A stretch of 64,000 nucleotides of DNA from CAKMZU01 sp965248335 (GCA_965248335.1 CBDFIY010000003.1:1488001-1552000), one strand, 5' to 3'. Positions 1 to 9,291 are shown, numbered from the stretch's first letter. Notes: generated from the sequence alone by a model not told the origin. Numbers and translations: made by a program.

Positions 1-57
1 AAAGCGAGCATTGAAGATGTTTTTGTTGCAGCTACACTGGGTACGGTGGAGACGTGA
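1..57 (+). CDS. ABC transporter ATP-binding protein, C-terminal end (partial)
   Basis: The frame is open from the first base to a TGA at 55-57 and encodes KASIEDVFVAATLGTVET. The 'S(L/I)EDVFVA' string is typical of the C-terminus of ATPases that partner ABC-2 type exporters of the YbhF kind. The stop overlaps the ATG of the next gene (bases 57-59), so the two are translationally coupled and belong to one exporter. The rest of the gene lies outside the window. Confidence 0.75.
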   Translation, partial: KASIEDVFVAATLGTVET

Positions 58-1175
58 TGAAACGAGCAATATCATCATCACTGAGTCGTATCAAAGCCGT
101 TTGCTTCAAAGAGTTCATTCAATTAAAACGCGATAAACTCACTTTTGCGATGGTTGTGATGATTCCTTTGGTTCAGCTCTTGTTATTTGGATATACCATT
201 AATACCGATGTACGCAATGTCCCTATTGCCGTCGTTGATCAGGTACAAAATCAATTCTCAAGACAATTTATTGAAGATATCAAAGCGACACAAATTGTCA
301 GTGTCGATGCTTTTTACAAGAGTCCTGAAGAGATTATGACAGCTGTGCGTGCAGGAACAGTAAGCGCGGGTTTGTTTATTCCTCGTGATATTCAAAAGCG
401 TTATGAGGATAGAAATCATGACCCTTTAGCGCATTTTATTGTTGATGGCTCTGATACCGTAATGGCTTCAGCGCTGAAAGCGTTAGGGGCATTTCCTTTT
501 CATCCACAGGGCTCTGTCTCTGTCGATAAAATACCGAATACTATTGCTGTGGAGCTACTTTATAACCCTGAACAACGTTCTGCACTTTTCACTGTGCCCG
601 GTTTGCTGGGCGTTATTCTAACCATGACGCTGACTTTTTTTACAGCGATTGCCATTGTGAGGGAGCGTGAAAATGGCAACATGGAATTGTTAATCGCAAC
701 ACCTGTTACCAGCTTAGAGTTGATGATGGGGAAATTGATCCCCTATGGTGTGATTGGGCTCATACAGGTATCGATTGTTTTATTATTAGGTCGCTTGCTT
801 TTTCAGTTACCTTTTGTCGGCAGCTTAAGCTTGCTGTATTTTTGCTGTTTACTGTTTATTTTTGCAAATTTAGGCTTGGGGTTATTGATTTCGACCAAGG
901 CACCGAATCAGTTGGGTGCTATGCAAATGGCAATTTTTGTCTTTTTACCGTCCATTTTGTTATCGGGATTCATGTTCCCTTATGTCGCCATGCCCGTTGC
1001 TGCGCAGTGGTTGGCAGAGGTTCTTCCGATGACGCATTTTATTCGTTTGACGCGAGGCATAATCTTACGGGGCGCTGAGTTTTCTGATTTACTCATGGAT
1101 ATGCTTTTTTTGATGGGTTTTTTTATCGTGACGATGGCGTTTGCTTTGTTCAGCTTTAAAAAGAAATTGGACTGA
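57..1175 (+). CDS. ABC-2 type exporter permease (YbhR/YbhS-like)
   Basis: Membrane subunit of an ATP-driven exporter. An N-terminal membrane segment (VVMIPLVQLLLFGYTI, about residues 35-50) is followed by a periplasmic domain of about 130 residues. A cluster of about five membrane spans follows, starting near residue 180 (LLGVILTMTLTFFTAIAIV). The 'RERENGNMELLIATPV' stretch after the second span is a hallmark of the ABC2_membrane family. Length (about 372 aa) is normal. I prefer the ATG at 57 to the GTG at 54 because it overlaps the upstream ATPase stop. Relatives export drugs, dyes or cations; the substrate here cannot be read from sequence. Confidence 0.85.
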   Translation: MKRAISSSLSRIKAVCFKEFIQLKRDKLTFAMVVMIPLVQLLLFGYTINTDVRNVPIAVVDQVQNQFSRQFIEDIKATQIVSVDAFYKSPEEIMTAVRAGTVSAGLFIPRDIQKRYEDRNHDPLAHFIVDGSDTVMASALKALGAFPFHPQGSVSVDKIPNTIAVELLYNPEQRSALFTVPGLLGVILTMTLTFFTAIAIVRERENGNMELLIATPVTSLELMMGKLIPYGVIGLIQVSIVLLLGRLLFQLPFVGSLSLLYFCCLLFIFANLGLGLLISTKAPNQLGAMQMAIFVFLPSILLSGFMFPYVAMPVAAQWLAEVLPMTHFIRLTRGIILRGAEFSDLLMDMLFLMGFFIVTMAFALFSFKKKLD

Positions 1176-1299
1176 AGTTTTTCGTTACTCATCGAGTGCA
1201 GGTATTGAGTTTACATGGGGATACTATATGAACACATCAAGCCTCTTGTAGGGGTATAAAATCTTGATCACTCTGTAAAATAGGAAATTATAAGCATAA

Positions 1300-1323
1300 A
1301 AAAACCAGGTTTCCCTGGTTTTT
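1300..1323. terminator. Rho-independent terminator, probably bidirectional, in the 1176-1512 gap
   Basis: AAACCAGG (1302-1309) pairs with CCTGGTTT (1314-1321) around a 4-nt loop, and flanking A and T runs lengthen the stem. The T run is longer on the minus strand, so it could serve cysK, which ends about 190 bp away, as well as the ABC operon. The rest of the gap holds a 17-nt palindrome at 1391-1407 (GATTAGCT-A-AGCTAATC) and a small stem at 1412-1430. I see no gene in it. Confidence 0.7.
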
Positions 1324-1512
1324 AAGTTCCATTAAAACGTCCCTTCTACGGCCAACATGCCTTGTCAGCTCACCCATTTCCCGCACAACGGATTAGCTAA
1401 GCTAATCGTGTAAAAGCAATCCCTGCTTTTCCCTATGAGTGGCTATAATAACCTTTTGGTATTTAAACGGTAGTCGTTAATAACGTTATGTTCTGTAGGA
1501 TATTTCTCACAG

Positions 1513-2475
1513 CTACTGACTTTTTTCCTTTTCATTGAACACGCCTTCAAACAACGCCGAGGAAAGATAGCGTTCTGCGGAGTCGGGTAAAATGGTGACA
1601 ATAGTCTTTCCTTTGTTTTCAGGGCGTTTTGAAAGCCTATCAGCAACTGCCATGGCAGCACCTGATGAAATACCTGCAAGTATGCCTTCTTTTTCCATGA
1701 GTTTTCGTGCCCACTCGAAGGCTTCCTCATTCGTTACCTGCTCGACTTCATCAACCATGTCAATATCGAGTGTGTTTGGTAGAAATCCTGCGCCTATCCC
1801 TTGAATTTTATGCGGTGCATGCGTGGCTTCAACACCATTTTTTGCGGCAGAGATAATCGTTGATGTACTCGGTTCAATAGCGACACTCGTAATTTTCTTA
1901 CCCTTTTCTTGCTTGATATAGCGTGAAACGCCTGTAATGGTGCCGCCAGTACCTACGCCTGAGACAAAAATGTCGATCTCGCCTTTCGTATCTTCCCAAA
2001 TTTCAGGGCCTGTTGTTTTTTCGTGTATGGCAGGGTTAGCAGGGTTATCGAATTGAGCGGGCATAAAGTAATTGCTGTCTGAAGCTAAAATTTCTTCTGC
2101 TTTAGCAATGGCACCGGGCATCCCTTTTGCCCCTTCGGTGAGTATCAGTTTGGCACCCAGTGCCTTTACCAGTTGCCGCCGCTCTAAGCTCATCGTATCC
2201 GGCATAGTGAGCGTTACCTCGTAACCTTTTGCTGCACCGACAAACGCTAAAGCGATGCCTGTATTACCTGAGGTGGGTTCGATGATCTTCATGCCAGCTT
2301 TGAGTTTCCCTCGATCTTCGGCATCTTGAATCATATTGGCACCAATACGACACTTTACCGAATTGGCAGGATTACGGCTTTCAATTTTAACGTAAATATT
2401 ACCCTCGGTAATGTGGTTGATTTTGATTAAAGGGGTGTTACCAATGGATAAACTATTGTTTGAAAATGCGCTCAT
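1513..2475 (-). CDS. cysK: Cysteine synthase A (O-acetylserine sulfhydrylase)
   Basis: PLP enzyme that makes L-cysteine from O-acetyl-L-serine and sulfide in the cytoplasm, the last step of cysteine biosynthesis. The PLP lysine lies in NPANSVKCRIGANM (about residues 36-49), the E. coli CysK form. The substrate loop EPTSGNTGIALA and the phosphate-binding GTGGTITGV are intact. Length of 320 aa is normal. The start at 2475 has TGAGG just upstream. It is transcribed alone, with the NYN gene upstream on the same strand about 65 bp away. Confidence 0.95.
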   Translation of the reverse strand: MSAFSNNSLSIGNTPLIKINHITEGNIYVKIESRNPANSVKCRIGANMIQDAEDRGKLKAGMKIIEPTSGNTGIALAFVGAAKGYEVTLTMPDTMSLERRQLVKALGAKLILTEGAKGMPGAIAKAEEILASDSNYFMPAQFDNPANPAIHEKTTGPEIWEDTKGEIDIFVSGVGTGGTITGVSRYIKQEKGKKITSVAIEPSTSTIISAAKNGVEATHAPHKIQGIGAGFLPNTLDIDMVDEVEQVTNEEAFEWARKLMEKEGILAGISSGAAMAVADRLSKRPENKGKTIVTILPDSAERYLSSALFEGVFNEKEKSQ

Positions 2476-2539
2476 ACATGCCTCAAAGATATGTTGTAAG
2501 TGCGCTATTTAATCATCATACGGCGTGAAACTAAAGCAG

Positions 2540-3022
2540 CTACAGTAAGAGTTCTCGATCGATAGGGTGAAATACGGAGGCTGAGCTAATCAGTGAATCA
2601 GCGGTGAGCACTTTTACACCATAAACCTCTGTTGTGACACCATAACTGTTCTTGATTTTTTCCAGCAGAAGATCAAAATCACCGTCGCCTGAAAGTAGGA
2701 TGACGCGATCCACTTTGGGGGCAATTTCCATCACATCGATTGTAATGCCAACATCCCAATCACCCTTAGCTGAGCCATCGCTGCGTTGAATAAACGGTTT
2801 CAGTTTAACCGTAAATCCAATGTGCTTGAGCGCTTGTTGAAATTTTATTTGCTTATCGTCTCCACGGTGCGTGGCATAGGCATTCGCGGCGACGATAACA
2901 CCTTGTTGTTTGAGGCGCTTGTATAATTCGCGGTAGTTAAATTGCCGCCCGAAGGTGTCTCTTGTGGTGTAGTAGATGTTTTGTACATCAACAAAAATGG
3001 CAGTTTTTTTTATCGCGGTCAT
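2540..3022 (-). CDS. NYN-domain (LabA/DUF88-like) putative ribonuclease
   Basis: Compact 160-aa protein of the NYN family (PIN-like fold). The acidic motifs expected of a metal-dependent nuclease are present: IFVDVQNIYY near the N-terminus, GDWDVGITIDVME in the middle and LLSGDGDFDLLLE at about residues 105-117. Family members are RNases or RNA-binding proteins; the target is unknown. It lies upstream of cysK on the same strand. The match to the family is clear; the biological role is not. Confidence 0.8.
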   Translation of the reverse strand: MTAIKKTAIFVDVQNIYYTTRDTFGRQFNYRELYKRLKQQGVIVAANAYATHRGDDKQIKFQQALKHIGFTVKLKPFIQRSDGSAKGDWDVGITIDVMEIAPKVDRVILLSGDGDFDLLLEKIKNSYGVTTEVYGVKVLTADSLISSASVFHPIDRELLL

Positions 3023-3349
3023 TGTTTTGAGTTCGGCTTGATGCTGGTTTTAGGTAGATAGATCATTAAGTTTGATGATTGTAACAATAAACAGGTGAGA
3101 TGAGAGAGCTATGGTTTCAAAGAAGCGAGTTAAATCCGAGGAGGTTTGGACTAACAAGCCTGAGTTTAGCCTTAACGGTTGTTGCCAATTTTCTCGTATT
3201 TTGTAGCTATCTGACGATAATATGTCATTTTATTAAACAAATACCCAACGCATGATGCTCCTTGTAAATTAATAATCGCATGCTGCCAAATTAGGACTGA
3301 CTGTAGAAAAAGCCAGTCAGGTTGATGCTCAGAAGGCAAAAAGTTTAGT
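3023..3349. other. Gap of about 330 bp, no convincing gene
   Basis: Lies between the NYN gene start and the 3' end of the next minus-strand gene. It holds a 31-codon plus-strand frame at 3111-3206 with a fair GAGAG ribosome site, too short to support on its own, and a weak imperfect inverted repeat near 3296-3320. No RNA gene is recognisable. Confidence 0.5.
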
Positions 3350-3856
3350 TTATCTCCCGAATAGCTCTCTTACATCTGGTGCGAGTGAAAGAATAATCCC
3401 GTTAATAACTTGGTTGAAATCTTGGTTACTCGAACTGCTTGTAGGCTCTGGCTCGACACGTATGAGGTCTTCGAGTGCTTCTTGCTTGTCTTTATCCGAC
3501 GTGTCAGTTCGATTAAGAACTGTATTTATTTTTCTTTTTGACTTTGGCGATAGGGATTCGAAACCCTTTACCTTCGCTTTTCCTATTATATCGTCAGGAA
3601 AAAATTCAGGGTTGGTTTTTAGGTTGTTGTGATCTGTAACGGAGGATTTCATTACGTTAGTAAGTCCTGGATTTTCTGGATCATGCTCCCAGGCTTCCGC
3701 AAGTTCAGTTGTCATTTGTATATAATCTGGGTTCTCTTTATGGTCTTGAGATGTAATATGCGCCCAGCCTTCTTTTACGGGTGGATATTGGTTCATGGAT
3801 AAGCAAATCACACTTCCGAATAATATACTTATTAATAAAATAAAATTGACTAACAT
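3350..3856 (-). CDS. Orphan secreted protein, function unknown
   Basis: 168 aa. It begins with a hydrophobic leader (MLVNFILLISILFGSVICLS) that looks like a signal peptide, followed by a polar, charged body with no cysteine pair or catalytic motif that I recognise. The middle is rich in lysine and aspartate (KSKRKINTVLNRTDTSDKDK). It stands alone with divergent or opposite neighbours. It belongs to a set of six or seven unrelated orphan exported proteins in this window. I do not recognise the family. Confidence 0.65.
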   Translation of the reverse strand: MLVNFILLISILFGSVICLSMNQYPPVKEGWAHITSQDHKENPDYIQMTTELAEAWEHDPENPGLTNVMKSSVTDHNNLKTNPEFFPDDIIGKAKVKGFESLSPKSKRKINTVLNRTDTSDKDKQEALEDLIRVEPEPTSSSSNQDFNQVINGIILSLAPDVRELFGR

Positions 3857-3886
3857 AATAAACCTTAAATCTTTTGGTAACTCCTC

Positions 3887-3913
3887 TTCGGTTGTTGTTC
3901 TAGCAAAAAGTTC
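3887..3913 (-). promoter_or_regulatory. Weak sigma-E-like promoter candidate upstream of the 3856 gene
   Basis: On the minus strand a perfect GAACTT (3913-3908) is followed after 16 nt by CCGAAG, a poor -10. Only the -35 half resembles a sigma-E promoter. It is listed because other secreted-protein genes here have better copies of the same arrangement. Confidence 0.25.
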
Positions 3914-4107
3914 AGGGTGTAACCGTCTTTATTGTTTCCAACGGGTCACTTTCTATCACAAAATATATGCGTATACAAAAACTGAACAAAACGTGATTGA
4001 TCAAATATGTCAGCGAGTTTGTTGATTTTACCGTTTAATTTCATTGCTGTTGGAGTAGAATCGAGGGATGCTTTTAACGAATAAAACTGCGCACAAAGGA
4101 AACTTCT

Positions 4108-5736
4108 ATGGCCACTCCCTCGTTTGATTCTCAGCATTCCGCCGAACTTTATAGCTTTGCAGGCAAAGATGTCCCTTGGCTTGTTAAAAAGTGGGCAGAG
4201 GCAACACCCGAGAAGGCTTTTTTGATTTGGGAACCTAAATCAGGCGAAACCAAAGAATGGACATATAAGGATTTCTGGCAAGAAATTAATCAAGTCGCCT
4301 GTGGGTTGATTGCCAAAGGCGTTAAGAAAGGCGACAAGGTTCTGATTCATTCTGAAAATAGCCCTGAGATGATGATCGCTTGGTACGCATCGGCTGTGGT
4401 CGGTTCTGTTGCCGTAACGACCAATACGCGCTGTGTGGGTGATGAACTGACTTATTTTGCAGAACATTCGGATGCCGTAGGTTGTATCACTCAGCCACAA
4501 TTTATCAAAGAGTTGGCAGCAAACGCGAAAAACATTCCTTGGTTTATCGTGACAGATGATAATTCAGGTGAGACGCCCTCGGCAGAAGACAGTGATCATG
4601 GTTTTGAAGGCTGGGCTGCACTTTATGAACATGGCAATGTTGCACCAGAGCGGCCTGCGGAGCCCATGTTGCCGGTAGGTATTCAGTTCACATCCGGTAC
4701 AACGTCACGGCCAAAGGCGGTTGTTCATACACATGCCAATGCGTTGTGGGGTGGCATGAACGGCGCACAAAACTTAGGCATTGATAGCTCAGATACCTAC
4801 TTGTGTTACCTGCCTTGCTTTCATGTTAATGCACAAAGCTGGACTTTTTGGACCATGACATGGGCGGGCGGTACGGTTGTTTTACAACCTAAATTTTCCT
4901 CAAGCCGTTTTTGGGACGTTTCTGTAAAACACAAATGTACGCGTGCATCCATGATTCCCTTTTGTTTTAAGGCGATCGGCGCACAAGAAATTCCTGAGCA
5001 TTTTTATAAAAGCTGGTCAACAGGGGTGAAGTTACACAATGTTGAAAATTACTGGAAAGTCCCGACTTTTGCGACGTGGGGAATGACTGAAACTGTGACG
5101 CATGCAACGCGGTCAAATCTCGCACTGGATTGCCCAGAAATGAATATTGGCATGCCTTCGCCGGGGTATGAGTTTGCCATTATTAACCCTGATACAGGAA
5201 AATACTGTGCGCCAGGTGAAAATGGCGACTTGTATATTAAAGGCGTACGCGGTGTGCATATTTTTCTTGAGTACTATAAAAACCCGGAAGCGATGGAAAA
5301 ATCGTTTACAGAAGATGGTTGGTTTGCGACAGGTGATACCATTCGTTTAGGCAAAGACGGGTATTTATACTTTGCAGATCGTGATAAAGACATCCTCAAA
5401 GTGGGCGGAGAGAATGTTTCAGCACGACAAATCGAAGAATTTATCGGTGAATTGTTGGGCATGGGAGTGCTGGAAGAGCATGCCGTGGTTGCTCAATCAC
5501 ATGACATGCTGGATGAGGTACCCGTCGTGTTTGCGATTAAAAGCGCGTGGACGCAATTATCTGAAGAGGAAATCACGGATAAAATCATGGCAGGTTGCCA
5601 AGAAGGGCTTGCAGATTTCAAGCGGCCTAAAGCCATTTATTTTGTCGAAGACATGCCTCGGGCGACATTGGACAAGGTCGTGAAGAATAAGCTACGAGAG
5701 CTTGCTGATGAATTAGCAGAGAAAGAAAACGCATAA
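4108..5736 (+). CDS. Acyl-CoA synthetase (AMP-dependent synthetase/ligase family)
   Basis: Class I adenylate-forming enzyme, 542 aa. It activates a carboxylic acid to an acyl-AMP and then transfers it to CoA. The ATP-binding P-loop is QFTSGTTSRPKAVVHTH (about 192-208). The A5 motif is WGMTET (about 324-329). The hinge and A8 region is DGWFATGD...RDKDILKVGGENV, and the A10 lysine region is PRATLDKVVKNKL near the C-terminus. All core motifs are intact. The overall look recalls the CaiC/crotonobetaine-CoA ligase-like group, but the substrate cannot be fixed. It is transcribed singly and followed by a strong terminator. Confidence 0.85.
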   Translation: MATPSFDSQHSAELYSFAGKDVPWLVKKWAEATPEKAFLIWEPKSGETKEWTYKDFWQEINQVACGLIAKGVKKGDKVLIHSENSPEMMIAWYASAVVGSVAVTTNTRCVGDELTYFAEHSDAVGCITQPQFIKELAANAKNIPWFIVTDDNSGETPSAEDSDHGFEGWAALYEHGNVAPERPAEPMLPVGIQFTSGTTSRPKAVVHTHANALWGGMNGAQNLGIDSSDTYLCYLPCFHVNAQSWTFWTMTWAGGTVVLQPKFSSSRFWDVSVKHKCTRASMIPFCFKAIGAQEIPEHFYKSWSTGVKLHNVENYWKVPTFATWGMTETVTHATRSNLALDCPEMNIGMPSPGYEFAIINPDTGKYCAPGENGDLYIKGVRGVHIFLEYYKNPEAMEKSFTEDGWFATGDTIRLGKDGYLYFADRDKDILKVGGENVSARQIEEFIGELLGMGVLEEHAVVAQSHDMLDEVPVVFAIKSAWTQLSEEEITDKIMAGCQEGLADFKRPKAIYFVEDMPRATLDKVVKNKLRELADELAEKENA

Positions 5737-5755
5737 ACTGTTTTCGTTGTTAATA

Positions 5756-5786
5756 AAAAAAGCCAGAGTTTATCTCTGGCTTTTTT
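5756..5786 (+). terminator. Rho-independent terminator after the acyl-CoA synthetase
   Basis: AGCCAGAG (5761-5768) pairs with CTCTGGCT (5774-5781) around a 5-nt loop, with an A6 run before and a T6 run after. It starts about 20 bp after the synthetase stop. Confidence 0.9.
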
Positions 5787-5797
5787 GTGTTTAATTA

Positions 5798-6271
5798 ATG
5801 GTCATTAGTGCGCATAATGCAAGTCAAGCTATTACCGCGAGTATGCGCATGAAGCTATTTAGAAAAACAGAGTCTTTGATTGCTATCGTTTTATTATTTT
5901 TGATGGCAGTGGTGGTGGTTGCAGCGGTGATTGGTCTTGGCTATCAAATATTTGCTTCACTCATTTCTGATACGGATCACCCTTTATCTTATGACGAACT
6001 CTTGAGTGTTTATGGGTTGTTTTTGATGGTGCTGATTGGTTTGGAATTGATGGCCTGTATTCACATGTATCTTGAAAATAACAAAATACATGCTGAAATG
6101 ATGCTTTTGGTTGCCTTAACCGCCGTCACTCGAAAAATCGTGATTTTGGAAACAAGCGAAATGAACCCCCTCACCATTATTGGTATTGGTTTTCTTGTCT
6201 TGGTGCTCTCAGGTGGGTATTACCTCATTCGAAAGGGCCAGCTGGTGGAAGTGGGGAGTAAAGGGGGGTAG
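5798..6271 (+). CDS. PsiE-family membrane protein (phosphate-starvation-inducible family)
   Basis: Small inner-membrane protein with four predicted spans. The first is near residues 27-52 (ESLIAIVLLFLMAVVVVAAV), the next covers YGLFLMVLIGLELMACIHMY, and two follow. The 'ELMACIHMYLENNKIHAEMMLL' region and the downstream 'TRKIVIL' are characteristic of the PsiE family, whose biochemical function is unknown. The ATG at 5798 sits only 12 bp after the terminator. ATGs at 5843 or 5849 would remove a polar 15-residue extension and may be the real start. Confidence 0.75.
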   Translation: MVISAHNASQAITASMRMKLFRKTESLIAIVLLFLMAVVVVAAVIGLGYQIFASLISDTDHPLSYDELLSVYGLFLMVLIGLELMACIHMYLENNKIHAEMMLLVALTAVTRKIVILETSEMNPLTIIGIGFLVLVLSGGYYLIRKGQLVEVGSKGG

Positions 6272-6423
6272 AGGGGAAAACCACAGGTAGGCTGTCGAAT
6301 ATAATTAGAAAAGATCATTTCATTTCTTTGGTTCTTGGCTTTAATTTCGTACAAGGACATGATGTCATGGATACTCGCCTTCACGAATATACCGATCGCC
6401 CTTGAAGATGCAAGGGTGTTGGC

Positions 6424-7678
6424 CAGGGCAATCGCGCTATAAGGCCGTTGACAAAACTGATAAAAGAAAGTTTTCATCCCAACCAGCCTTCAGTCGCTTA
6501 CCGCGAACGCTCTCTTTAGAAGACTCCATTTTCAGCATGTTCAATGCTAAATGCCTTATGACGGCCATATTTTCAGCGGCAAAACCTTCTCTGATTCTTG
6601 ATTCATCTTCTTTAAAAATCACATCTAAAGTCCAGTGAAGATTGTTTTCAATAGCCCAGTGAGAGCGTACTGCTTTTGCAAACAATGCTGCGCTAGACTC
6701 GATAGAGCATATGAAATATCGCCGCTCAATAGATGTTTCCCCCGTACTGATAACAGTCCTTTCAGATTCAACAACGCCGATTGTTTTTAAACCTTCCCAA
6801 TCCTCTTTACAAGACAGCCAGTCAATGTCATTAGTAATCCAGTACCGTTTTGTTTCAATGCGTCCATGCCCTTTTTCCACGGTTTCAAAATGATCAGACT
6901 GAGCACGCTTAAACCCCTCATCAATCAGCGCATCCAGATACCGGCTAACGTCATATAAAAGGTTTCCGTGATTACCTTTCAGTGATAGAACGTAGTCTGC
7001 CTGTGCTTGCCTGATTGCCTTCGCAATCGCTTTTTGGCAACCCATTGCATCGATAGTCACGATACTTCCTTCAAGGTTAAGCAACTTTATCAACTCAGGA
7101 ATAGCGGTTATCTCGTTAGATTTTTCATCAACCTTTATCTGACCAAGAACCGTATGATTAGCTGCACGAAAGGCACTTACCATATGGATTGCACCTTTCT
7201 TGTCGCCTGACGTAAATGAGCGCCTCAGTGTTTTTCCGTCAATGGCAACAATGTCGCTACTGCTAAGCTTATTAAAGGACTGAACCCACGAAATGAAACC
7301 GGATTGCAACTGTTTGGGATCAAGCATCGATAAAACATTGCCTATTGTGTCATGTGAGGGAATGCCATTTGGGAGGTTCATAACCTTACGAAGAAACGCC
7401 TCTTTGGCTTTCCCAAATCTTTCTATGTCGACAAAGCTATCTGCCCCGCAAATAACGGCTAATACTGAGAGCAATAAAATATCCATCAACTCATGACGCT
7501 TGTTCGCTGTTTCTATTCTTGGATCAGATAGGTTTTCAAAGTGATCTGTAAAATTTGTACTCATTACGTCATTCATAATCATGTAAAAAATACATTTAAT
7601 GACGCTTATTTTTCTTCATAGTTCACAAATTCGTCGATCTTGCTGCGAAATTGCTATGTTCATAGCGCGATAGCCCTG
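6424..7678 (-). mobile_element. ISAs1-family insertion sequence, complete (1255 bp)
   Basis: The terminal inverted repeats are CAGGGCAATCGCGCTAT at 6424 and ATAGCGCGATAGCCCTG ending at 7678, with one mismatch over 17 bp. They are flanked by a perfect 10-bp direct repeat GGGTGTTGGC (6414-6423 and 7679-7688), the expected target duplication. A single intact transposase gene fills the element. The perfect duplication suggests a fairly recent insertion. Confidence 0.95.
6437..7582 (-). CDS. ISAs1-family DDE transposase
   Basis: 381 aa, full length for the family. An N-terminal dimerisation or DNA-binding region (HELMDILLLSVLAVICGADS, near residue 35) leads into the catalytic core. The core shows VAIDGKTLRRSF, VTIDAMGCQKAIA and the C-terminal HWAIENNLHWTLDVIFKED with the catalytic glutamate. 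There is no frameshift. The other ISAs1-family transposase in this window, at the right edge, is clearly different in sequence, so these are two separate elements. Confidence 0.95.
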   Translation of the reverse strand: MIMNDVMSTNFTDHFENLSDPRIETANKRHELMDILLLSVLAVICGADSFVDIERFGKAKEAFLRKVMNLPNGIPSHDTIGNVLSMLDPKQLQSGFISWVQSFNKLSSSDIVAIDGKTLRRSFTSGDKKGAIHMVSAFRAANHTVLGQIKVDEKSNEITAIPELIKLLNLEGSIVTIDAMGCQKAIAKAIRQAQADYVLSLKGNHGNLLYDVSRYLDALIDEGFKRAQSDHFETVEKGHGRIETKRYWITNDIDWLSCKEDWEGLKTIGVVESERTVISTGETSIERRYFICSIESSAALFAKAVRSHWAIENNLHWTLDVIFKEDESRIREGFAAENMAVIRHLALNMLKMESSKESVRGKRLKAGWDENFLLSVLSTAL

Positions 7679-7989
7679 GGGTGTTGGCTGCGCGCGCTCA
7701 CCCCAATCACTTACAGACTGTAAGCTCATGGGGATTCGCTCGCTTGCCGCCTTCTTGCATCTCCAATTCCGATGGGTATATGACGGTTTCTGGCGCATTC
7801 TATTGTCATGCTTGAGAATGAAGGTATCCATTGTATTAAAATAAAAGGTGGTTGCGTGTTTTTTGATCAAAGCAACGGGTTCTCGATATCCTAAAGCAAG
7901 AGGGCAGAGAATAAGTGTATGTATTAAATTTTTTTGGGAGTTAAGCGTCTTTTTGCTACAGTTAAAAATAATGGGTAAGAGATGCAAAG

Positions 7990-9255
7990 ATGATTAATTC
8001 TCACTTCATGACAGCTGCGCGGCAAAAAATATTTAACACTATTGCGATCCCGGACGATAAAGAAGCTATCACTGACATCGACAAATCGGGTGAAATATCC
8101 ACGAAAGATGCCCATTTAAGCGAACATAATATTCAGGCTATTTGGCAGGCTGTTGAGCGTGTATTTGCGACAGGCGCTCATCCTGGTGTTGGGTTTTGTT
8201 TGCGCCATAAAGGGCAGGTCGTGTTAAACCGAACACTGGGATTTTCACAGGGTATTGATGCGGGTACGCTAGATCAAAAAATCACCATGTCTTTATCGAC
8301 CCCGCTTTGTTTGTTTTCTGCGTCTAAAGCTGTTACTGCAATGTTGATTCATAAGTTAGCTGAAGAAGGCTATGTTAACCTTTTGCACCCCATCGCTAAC
8401 TATATTCCTGAGTTTGGCATTTTAGGTAAGGAGAAAATTTCAATTTATCAAATGCTATCGCATCATGGAGGGTTCCCAAGTGTTAGGCAGTCGCCAGGGG
8501 CTGATGCTTTGATCGACCGTAAGCTTGCGCTTGATGCAATTTACAAAACACCTTCACGCTCCCCAGACGGGCGGAAACAAGCTTACCATGCAGTAACGAG
8601 TGGTTACATTGCTGATGAATTAGTCAGAAGGACGACAGGTAAGACGATTGATGCTTATTTGTTCGAGAAATTTACACGGCCTATGGGGATGCAGTATTTT
8701 CGCTTTGGGTTAGAAGAACAGTACAGGCCACTTGCTGCACATAATTATGTAACAGGCGTTAAGATCCCTGATTTTTTTAGCCGGTTTTTAACGAAAGCCT
8801 TAGGTGTGTCGATAGAGAAAGCTTGCGAACTCTCGAATGAGGATGCATTTATGAACGCTATCATTCCAGCGGGCAATATTTATGCAACTGCAGAGGAAAT
8901 CTCTCGCTTTTATCAAATGTTACTCGATGGCGGTAGCTTTAATGGCCAGCAAATTTTAAAACCGGAAACCATTGATTTGGCGGTTAAAGAATGGGGCCCT
9001 GCACAGCTTGACCGTACACTGTTCTTACCTATCCGTTTTAGTGCGGGTTTTATGCTAGGTGGCAGACGTTTTGGCATGTATGGCTCAGAAAGTGAGGATG
9101 CTTTCGGTCATTTAGGTTTTTCCAATATTATTTGTTGGGCAGATCCAAAAAGACAAATCTCTGTTGCCTTTATTTGTACCGGTAAACCCTTGATTGGTCA
9201 TCATATTGCGGCATTATTAAAAATGGTACAAGCCATTGCAAGATCAACCCTTTGA
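7990..9255 (+). CDS. Serine hydrolase of the beta-lactamase class C / EstB-like family
   Basis: 421 aa. The active-site SxxK motif is SASK (about residues 111-114, in CLFSASKAVTAML). The second motif is the YHA variant of YxN (AYHAVTSGYIADELVRRTTG) seen in esterases of this fold. The third motif position is HLGFSN. Family VIII esterases and penicillin-binding-protein-like hydrolases share this layout; true beta-lactamase activity is doubtful without YxN and KTG. There is no clear signal peptide, so it is probably cytoplasmic. It stands alone, with a MITE 36 bp after the stop. Confidence 0.8.
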   Translation: MINSHFMTAARQKIFNTIAIPDDKEAITDIDKSGEISTKDAHLSEHNIQAIWQAVERVFATGAHPGVGFCLRHKGQVVLNRTLGFSQGIDAGTLDQKITMSLSTPLCLFSASKAVTAMLIHKLAEEGYVNLLHPIANYIPEFGILGKEKISIYQMLSHHGGFPSVRQSPGADALIDRKLALDAIYKTPSRSPDGRKQAYHAVTSGYIADELVRRTTGKTIDAYLFEKFTRPMGMQYFRFGLEEQYRPLAAHNYVTGVKIPDFFSRFLTKALGVSIEKACELSNEDAFMNAIIPAGNIYATAEEISRFYQMLLDGGSFNGQQILKPETIDLAVKEWGPAQLDRTLFLPIRFSAGFMLGGRRFGMYGSESEDAFGHLGFSNIICWADPKRQISVAFICTGKPLIGHHIAALLKMVQAIARSTL

Positions 9256-9291
9256 TTAAGCTCAGAAACTATGCGCATCTATGTTTGGGTT

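Larger units (their letters stand above)
6388..7780 (-). repeat. MITE copy A (128 bp), split by an ISAs1-family IS
   Basis: Left part 6388-6423 and right part 7689-7780. Removing the IS and one 10-bp target copy restores exactly 128 bp, the same length as the intact copies at 9292, 29329, 46052 and 62200. The ends are TATACCGATC and CCGATGGGTATA. Orientation is called minus relative to the copy at 9292. Confidence 0.9.

Noticed and set aside
3111..3206. 31-codon frame with a fair ribosome site and a faint likeness to the start of polyphosphate kinase (FSLNGCCQFSRIL versus LNRELSWLEFNRRVL)
   Set aside because: Too short, and the likeness depends on an assumed deletion. It could be a gene remnant, but the sequence does not support it alone.
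7616..7987. Open frame reading YTHRNWRCKKAASERI and relatives at 28325, 49308 and 62038
   Set aside because: These are translations of the 128-bp MITE in one frame. They end at different places and have no ribosome site.
8100..9255. Class C beta-lactamase
   Set aside because: The SxxK motif is present, but YxN is YHA and KTG is replaced by HLG, which points to an EstB-like esterase instead.
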